Below are positions 15,209-18,287 of a DNA stretch of 18,287 nucleotides, piece after piece. Within the stretch, counting starts at the first letter, position 1. Every line of letters starts with the position of its first letter. The notes below the pieces were generated by a model, which saw nothing but the letters and a program-made list of their open reading frames with translations, was not told the DNA's origin and made no database searches. The translations under genes were made by a program, and so were the position numbers. Location of the stretch: assembly GCA_964519585.1 (NCBI GenBank), contig CAZFIO010000021.1, positions 1 to 18,287 of the forward strand, read 5' to 3'. This stretch comes from CAZFIO01 sp964519585 (GTDB lineage Bacteria > Bacillota > Clostridia > Tissierellales > Tissierellaceae).

Positions 15209-15848
15209 ATTCCTTTCCCTTCTTTATATATAAATACCCTGCAACTTGTAGTATTGCCATATATATAAGAAAAGATAACAAGATGCTCTTAGACATATCT
15301 ATAAAAAATTCTTCTGGTAGCATTTGTATCATAAGATCTGTCCTGGGATCCAATAGCCACAGGTCATTATTAAAGAATATTTTATGAAAGTAAGTGAAGT
15401 ATTTATTGAAATCAATAGTGGCCAGGATTCCTAATATAATAAAAATCGCATAGTTTAGAAAAGGTCCTATAAAAAAGGCCTGTCCTATGGATTTGTAATC
15501 CTTTATTTTATTTAAATATATAAATATTCCCAGATAAATTGTGATACCTATATACTTAATGGCCCTATTTAAATAAAATAACTTTTGTACGTCCTCCATA
15601 TGTAATACTTCTTTTTCATTAAAGTATGGCTCAAGTAGCTGGTTGCCACCCTTATTCTTTAAATAGGAAACTATAGCTTCCGAGATAGTAACTAATTCAT
15701 CTATACCTTTACCTGTTGCATCTTCTATTTGATATTTTTCAAAGGAGTTTTTATAGAATTTAATATTATAGGCACTTTGTTCTATGCTCATGGCAAAAAA
15801 ACTTAGGGAAATAGAGATGAATAATAAGACTATAAAAAGCTTTTTCAT
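15159..15848 (-). CDS. DUF1461/TIGR01906-family integral membrane protein, Lit-like
   Basis: 229 residues from the ATG at 15848, chosen for AAGGAGGT seven bases upstream; the frame stays open to 15896. A signal-anchor-like first segment (about 5-24) is followed by a long external region, then about four membrane segments. The core (numbered from this start) is H155 in TYFHKIFFNNDLWLLDP (151-167), then TDLMIQMLPEEFF, a pattern I recognise as TIGR01906/DUF1461, plus H83 in VLHMEDVQKLF. To this family belongs Lit, which moves an acyl chain within the lipoprotein N-terminus to make the lyso form; two histidines about 72 residues apart are, as I recall, essential there, and these two are 72 apart. 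The C-terminus is very basic. It overlaps the following gene by 50 bases. Family call good, transacylase function plausible. Confidence 0.82.
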   Translation of the reverse strand: MKKLFIVLLFISISLSFFAMSIEQSAYNIKFYKNSFEKYQIEDATGKGIDELVTISEAIVSYLKNKGGNQLLEPYFNEKEVLHMEDVQKLFYLNRAIKYIGITIYLGIFIYLNKIKDYKSIGQAFFIGPFLNYAIFIILGILATIDFNKYFTYFHKIFFNNDLWLLDPRTDLMIQMLPEEFFIDMSKSILLSFLIYMAILQVAGYLYIKKGKEYDKKTKKRKRKTSRRK

Positions 15849-15872
15849 TTCAATAACCTCCTTATATCTATT

Positions 15873-15899
15873 TAAAAAGGATGAAGTATACTTCATCCT
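15873..15899 (-). terminator. Terminator-like palindrome between the 57-residue gene and the Lit-like gene
   Basis: A perfect 22-bp palindrome (15878-15899, half-site AGGATGAAGTA) can fold as a 9-bp stem with loop TATA, and on the minus strand it is followed by TTTTT. The stop codon of the 57-residue gene overlaps its edge. No room for a promoter remains between it and the ribosome site of the next gene, so it may act as a leaky terminator or processing point. A dimeric repressor site is the alternative. Confidence 0.65.
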
Positions 15900-16071
15900 A
15901 ATTCATTGCCTTTTCTAATTTTCCCAAATGCTTTATTGGAAAATATCTTAATAGTTCCTTATATTGGTCTACAGATAGTCCCTGTAGGGTGGTATAAATC
16001 TCAATTTTTTGGTCTACATCAGCCTGCTGAAATCTTTCAACAATATGTTGGAAACCTCCATAATCCTCCAT
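15898..16071 (-). CDS. Small protein of 57 residues, function unknown
   Basis: Short open frame starting MEDYGGFQHIVERFQQADVD and ending GKLEKAMN. Support for a real gene: AGGAGG seven bases before the ATG at 16071, a promoter-like pair at 16105-16134, and a stop codon merging into a terminator-like hairpin, so the unit looks complete. The sequence is soluble, mixed-charge and mostly helical by eye: a first amphipathic stretch (8-16), then VDQKIEIYTTLQGLS (19-33) and VDQYKELLRYFPIKHLGKLEKAM (34-56). No cysteine, no membrane segment, no signal. I do not recognise the family. Neighbours are the YebC-type gene before it and the Lit-like gene after it. Confidence 0.75.
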   Translation of the reverse strand: MEDYGGFQHIVERFQQADVDQKIEIYTTLQGLSVDQYKELLRYFPIKHLGKLEKAMN

Positions 16072-16104
16072 AAACTAGCCTCCTACTCATAGTATTTATC
16101 TATT

Positions 16105-16134
16105 ATTATGCTAGTTATATTTAGATTTATTCAA
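16105..16134 (-). promoter_or_regulatory. Candidate promoter of the 57-residue gene
   Basis: Minus-strand TTGAAT (16134-16129), an 18-base spacer and CATAAT (16110-16105) in the gap after the YebC-type gene. It would give a leader of about 27 bases containing the AGGAGG ribosome site. Confidence 0.42.
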
Positions 16135-16146
16135 ACAAAGATTAAC

Positions 16147-16875
16147 CTAATTAGTCTCCCAGTTGTGGTATACCTCTTGAACGTCATCATTGTCCTCAAG
16201 CATATCTATAAGTTTTTCCATGTTTTTTATATCTTCTTCACTGGTGAGGCCTATGGTATTCTGTGGTATAAAAGAAATCTCTACCACTGCAAATTCATAT
16301 CCTGCCTCCTCTAATCCATCCCTAAGACTAGGGAAGTCACCTGGTTCAGATATTATTTCAAACCCTTCCTCAGATACTAAAAAATCCTCTGCACCTAATT
16401 CTATTGCTAGCATGGTTAGTTCATCTTCATCTATATGGTCAGCTCTTTCAATGGCTATAATACCCTTTCTATCAAACATAAAAGTAACTGACCCAGATTG
16501 GCCAAGATTTCCCCCATATTTATCAAATGCATGTCTTATATCAGAGGCTGTCCTATTTCTATTGTCAGTTAAACAATTGGCAAATACAGCAACACCTGAT
16601 GGCCCATATCCCTCATATATAATTTCAACAAAGTTGTCTGTCCCTAAATCTCCTGCTCCCCTTTTTATAGCCCTATCAATATTATCGTTTGGCATGTTTT
16701 CTGCCTTAGCCTTGTCTATAGCTGCCTTTAGGGCAGGATTATAATCAGGATCAGCCCCACCCTCTTTAGCTGCAACCATTATGTATCTACCTAATTTTGT
16801 AAATATCTTGGCCCTTTTAGCATCTTCTTTTCCTTTTCTATTTTTTATATTATTCCATTTGGAATGTCCAGCCAT
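16147..16875 (-). CDS. YebC/PmpR (TACO1) family protein
   Basis: 242 residues, normal for the family. The N-terminus MAGHSKWNNIKNRKGKEDAK is the family signature, followed by FTKLGRYI, NPALKAAIDKAKAENMPNDN (46-65), the EGYGPSGVAVFANCLTDNRNRT region (89-110), GGNLGQSGSVTFMF, and an acidic C-terminal domain ending NDDVQEVYHNWETN. Members were described as transcriptional regulators; more recent work ties the family to translation, helping ribosomes through difficult stretches such as proline runs, so the role is best left as gene-expression factor. The ATG at 16875 has AAAGGAG eight bases upstream. It follows nadE after 60-odd bases and has its own -10-like box. Confidence 0.96.
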   Translation of the reverse strand: MAGHSKWNNIKNRKGKEDAKRAKIFTKLGRYIMVAAKEGGADPDYNPALKAAIDKAKAENMPNDNIDRAIKRGAGDLGTDNFVEIIYEGYGPSGVAVFANCLTDNRNRTASDIRHAFDKYGGNLGQSGSVTFMFDRKGIIAIERADHIDEDELTMLAIELGAEDFLVSEEGFEIISEPGDFPSLRDGLEEAGYEFAVVEISFIPQNTIGLTSEEDIKNMEKLIDMLEDNDDVQEVYHNWETN

Positions 16876-16907
16876 TTCATCAACTCCTTTATTCTTTTAA
16901 CCTCTTT

Positions 16908-16916
16908 ATTTTAGCA
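16908..16916 (-). promoter_or_regulatory. Candidate extended -10 box before the YebC-type gene
   Basis: TGCTAAAAT on the minus strand forms an extended -10 element 33 bases before the start codon. No convincing -35 box lies 16-19 bases upstream, which extended -10 promoters can tolerate. Confidence 0.35.
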
Positions 16917-16935
16917 TATTATTTTTACTTTTTCA

Positions 16936-17700
16936 TTATTTATTTATATGAAAAATCGAGGGGTATTCCCTTTTATGACTACTTGACTCCTTCATCCTTT
17001 CAATCTTCTCGTATACCTGTCCCTCACCCCTTGAAGTCAATATATAGGAATCTAAAATCTCATAAGAAAAGCCCATCTCCTCTTCATCTGTTTGATTGGT
17101 CCAAAGGCCTGCTGAAGGGGCCTTGTTTATGATAATATCTGGTATCTTAAGTAGCCTTGCCATAGACTTAATCTCGCTTTTAACAAAGGAGGCTAGTGGT
17201 AGTAGATCAACACCGCTATCACCATGCTTGGTAAAATAGCCTATTGTTAATTCAGACCTATTTGTTGCTCCTGCAACTAAATAATTATAGGACTGGGCAA
17301 AATAGTAAAGGGTTGTCATTCTTAACCTTGGTTTAAGATTAGCCTGGGCCATTTTATTTGTTTTGCTTATTTTAAAGGAATTTAGAAGACTATCATAAGA
17401 TTGACTAAGGTCCACCTTGGTATATTCTATATTTAAGGATTCAGCCACTAGAATACCATGCTCTTCATCTACAGGGTCACTATGACAGGGCATAATTATG
17501 GCAAGAGAGTTATCTGGGAATGCTAGTTTGGAGATTCCTGCCAGAACAGCAGAATCTATACCCCCACTTAAGCCAAAAACCAAACCCTGGGCTTTGGCAG
17601 ACTCTACTTTTTCCCTTAACCAGCCAACTAAATCATTGATTATAATATCTTTTCCATTATCCAATTTTCCTACCTCCAAGTCTCCATGTATATCTTGCAT
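16936..17700 (-). CDS. nadE: NadE, ammonia-dependent NAD(+) synthetase
   Basis: Cytoplasmic enzyme that amidates deamido-NAD to NAD using ATP and ammonia. The 254 residues are the short form without a glutaminase domain. Motifs: P-loop SGGIDSA (45-51), LKPRLRMTTLYYFAQ (122-136), TNRSEL (146-151), TKHGDSGVDLLPLA (157-170) and KAPSAGLWTNQTDEEEMG (193-210). The start is uncertain. The ATG at 17700 (MQDIHGDLEV) gives the expected N-terminus, but no ribosome site precedes it; the frame is open to a TTG at 17727, which would lie only about two bases downstream of the predicted transcription start. The gene is divergent from the TauE/SafE gene pair. Confidence 0.96.
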   Translation of the reverse strand: MQDIHGDLEVGKLDNGKDIIINDLVGWLREKVESAKAQGLVFGLSGGIDSAVLAGISKLAFPDNSLAIIMPCHSDPVDEEHGILVAESLNIEYTKVDLSQSYDSLLNSFKISKTNKMAQANLKPRLRMTTLYYFAQSYNYLVAGATNRSELTIGYFTKHGDSGVDLLPLASFVKSEIKSMARLLKIPDIIINKAPSAGLWTNQTDEEEMGFSYEILDSYILTSRGEGQVYEKIERMKESSSHKREYPSIFHINK

Positions 17701-17735
17701 TTTTATGGTGAAATTAATACTATTCAATTTATTTA

Positions 17736-17765
17736 ATTATAACATAAAGGAGAATTAAATGAAAA
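17736..17765 (-). promoter_or_regulatory. nadE: Candidate extended -10 promoter of nadE
   Basis: Minus-strand TGTTATAAT (17744-17736) is a full extended -10 element, with TTTTCA 18 bases further upstream. Transcription would begin near 17729. The element overlaps the leader and first codons of the divergent TauE/SafE gene; TTATAA is self-complementary and could serve as the -10 core in both directions. Confidence 0.5.
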
Positions 17766-18118
17766 ATGATAATATAAAGCTAGTTACCATAGGCATAATA
17801 GCCGGATTTATAAATGGACTTTTTGGTTCAGGAGGAGGAACTATTGTGGTACCTGCCTTAGTCTTTTTCATAAAGTTGGAAGATTATAAGGCCCATGCTA
17901 CAGCAATTTCTATAATACTACCCCTTAGTATAATTAGCACTATAATCTATGCTGTAAATCATACTATTTCTTTAAAAGTAGCATTTCTTGTTGCTCTTGG
18001 TGGTATATTGGGAAGTTTTTTAGGTGCTAAGTACTTAAGAAAGGTACCTAATTTAATATTAAGAAAAGTATTTGGTGGTGTGGTTATTTATACTGCCATA
18101 AGGATGATATTTAAATGA
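17759..18118 (+). CDS. Half-size TauE/SafE-family membrane protein, first of a pair
   Basis: 119 residues, about half the usual 240-270 of a TauE/SafE transporter. It contains one copy of the family repeat: GIIAGFINGLFGSGGGTIVVPAL (12-34) with the glycine-rich GSGGG turn, HATAISIILPLSIIST, GGILGSFLGAKYLRKVP and ILRKVFGGVVIYTAIRM, giving about four membrane segments. The family exports sulfite, sulfoacetate and similar anions; the substrate here is unknown. The ATG has AAAGGAG six bases upstream. The stop overlaps the start of the second half gene by four bases (ATGA), so the two are translationally coupled and likely make a two-chain transporter. Confidence 0.9.
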   Translation: MKNDNIKLVTIGIIAGFINGLFGSGGGTIVVPALVFFIKLEDYKAHATAISIILPLSIISTIIYAVNHTISLKVAFLVALGGILGSFLGAKYLRKVPNLILRKVFGGVVIYTAIRMIFK

Positions 18119-18287
18119 AACTAATAATAATAGGTTTTTTATCTGGAATAATCAGCGGTATGGGTATAGGGGGGGGATCTATTTTAATCCCTGCTCTAAT
18201 TCTATTTAATGATACTAAGCAACTTGAAGCTCAGGGTATTAATTTGTTGGTTTTTATACCTGTAAGCATAATTGCAATAATCACCCA
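18115..18287 (+). CDS. Half-size TauE/SafE-family membrane protein, second of a pair, cut by window end
   Basis: Starts at the ATG at 18115, overlapping the previous stop, and runs off the right edge with 57 codons visible. The translation starts MKLIIIGFLSGIISGMGI and continues with GGGSILIPALILF, the same glycine-rich turn as in the upstream half (GSGGGTIVVPAL there, GIGGGSILIPAL here), so this is the second repeat as a separate chain. Its full length is unseen. Confidence 0.88.
   Translation, partial: MKLIIIGFLSGIISGMGIGGGSILIPALILFNDTKQLEAQGINLLVFIPVSIIAIIT

Noticed and set aside
15849..15896. Upstream start of the Lit-like protein
   Set aside because: The extra 16 residues are encoded by the palindrome and ribosome site; AAGGAGGT is ideally spaced for the ATG at 15848.
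15878..15899. 22-bp palindrome as a repressor operator
   Set aside because: Possible, but the following T-run and overlap with the end of a gene make a terminator or attenuator the simpler reading.
16190..16744. Long plus-strand open frame opposite the YebC-type gene
   Set aside because: It is the antisense of a certain gene, rich in Ser/Pro/Ile as mirror frames are, and lacks a ribosome site.

Overview
This is an AT-rich stretch of chromosome from a low-GC Gram-positive bacterium. The gene set (a Firmicute-type division and cell-wall cluster, a FolT transporter under a tetrahydrofolate riboswitch, a YmfF/YmfH-like M16 peptidase pair, frequent TTG and GTG starts behind strong AGGAGG sites) fits an anaerobic member of the Clostridia/Tissierellia. 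I cannot name the genus. Nearly everything is on the minus strand, so transcription runs from high to low coordinates; only the last ~530 bases run the other way.

Positions 1-8523 hold the mra/dcw cluster in transcription order: mraZ, rsmH, ftsL, a class B penicillin-binding protein with two PASTA domains, murE, mraY, murD and the start of ftsW/spoVE. A perfect -10 box and three 10-bp-spaced AAGTGG repeats, the likely MraZ operator, lie just upstream of mraZ. The cluster is interrupted between murE and mraY: murF is not there, and the gap holds an intrinsic terminator followed by a promoter candidate and a 5'-terminal hairpin for mraY. MurE carries the DNPR motif of meso-diaminopimelate-adding enzymes.

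Positions 8654-12163 hold lgt (lipoprotein diacylglyceryl transferase), with its own extended -10 promoter and a 16-bp-stem terminator, and upstream of it a pair of M16-family proteins. One keeps the inverted zinc motif HFLEH and the other has lost it.

Positions 12164-14268 form a folate-linked operon. A well-formed tetrahydrofolate riboswitch is followed by a hairpin that can mask the ribosome binding site, then folT (ECF transporter substrate-binding subunit), then 3 bases later a flavoprotein with an iron-sulfur-flavoprotein-like cysteine spacing, then deoC and a terminator.

Positions 14267-16134 are the least ordinary part. They hold a membrane protein with a degenerate Mrr/PD-(D/E)XK-like soluble domain, overlapping a DUF1461/TIGR01906 membrane protein (the family of the lipoprotein transacylase Lit), and upstream a 57-residue gene with an excellent ribosome binding site whose stop codon sits inside a terminator-like palindrome.

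Positions 16147-18287 hold a YebC/TACO1-family protein, nadE (NAD synthetase, apparently without a ribosome binding site), and two divergent, translationally coupled half-size TauE/SafE genes, the second cut by the window end. I saw no tRNA, rRNA, CRISPR array, insertion sequence or prophage. I see no wholly new system; the best leads are the riboswitch operon with its flavoprotein and the Lit-like/Mrr-like/57-residue cluster.
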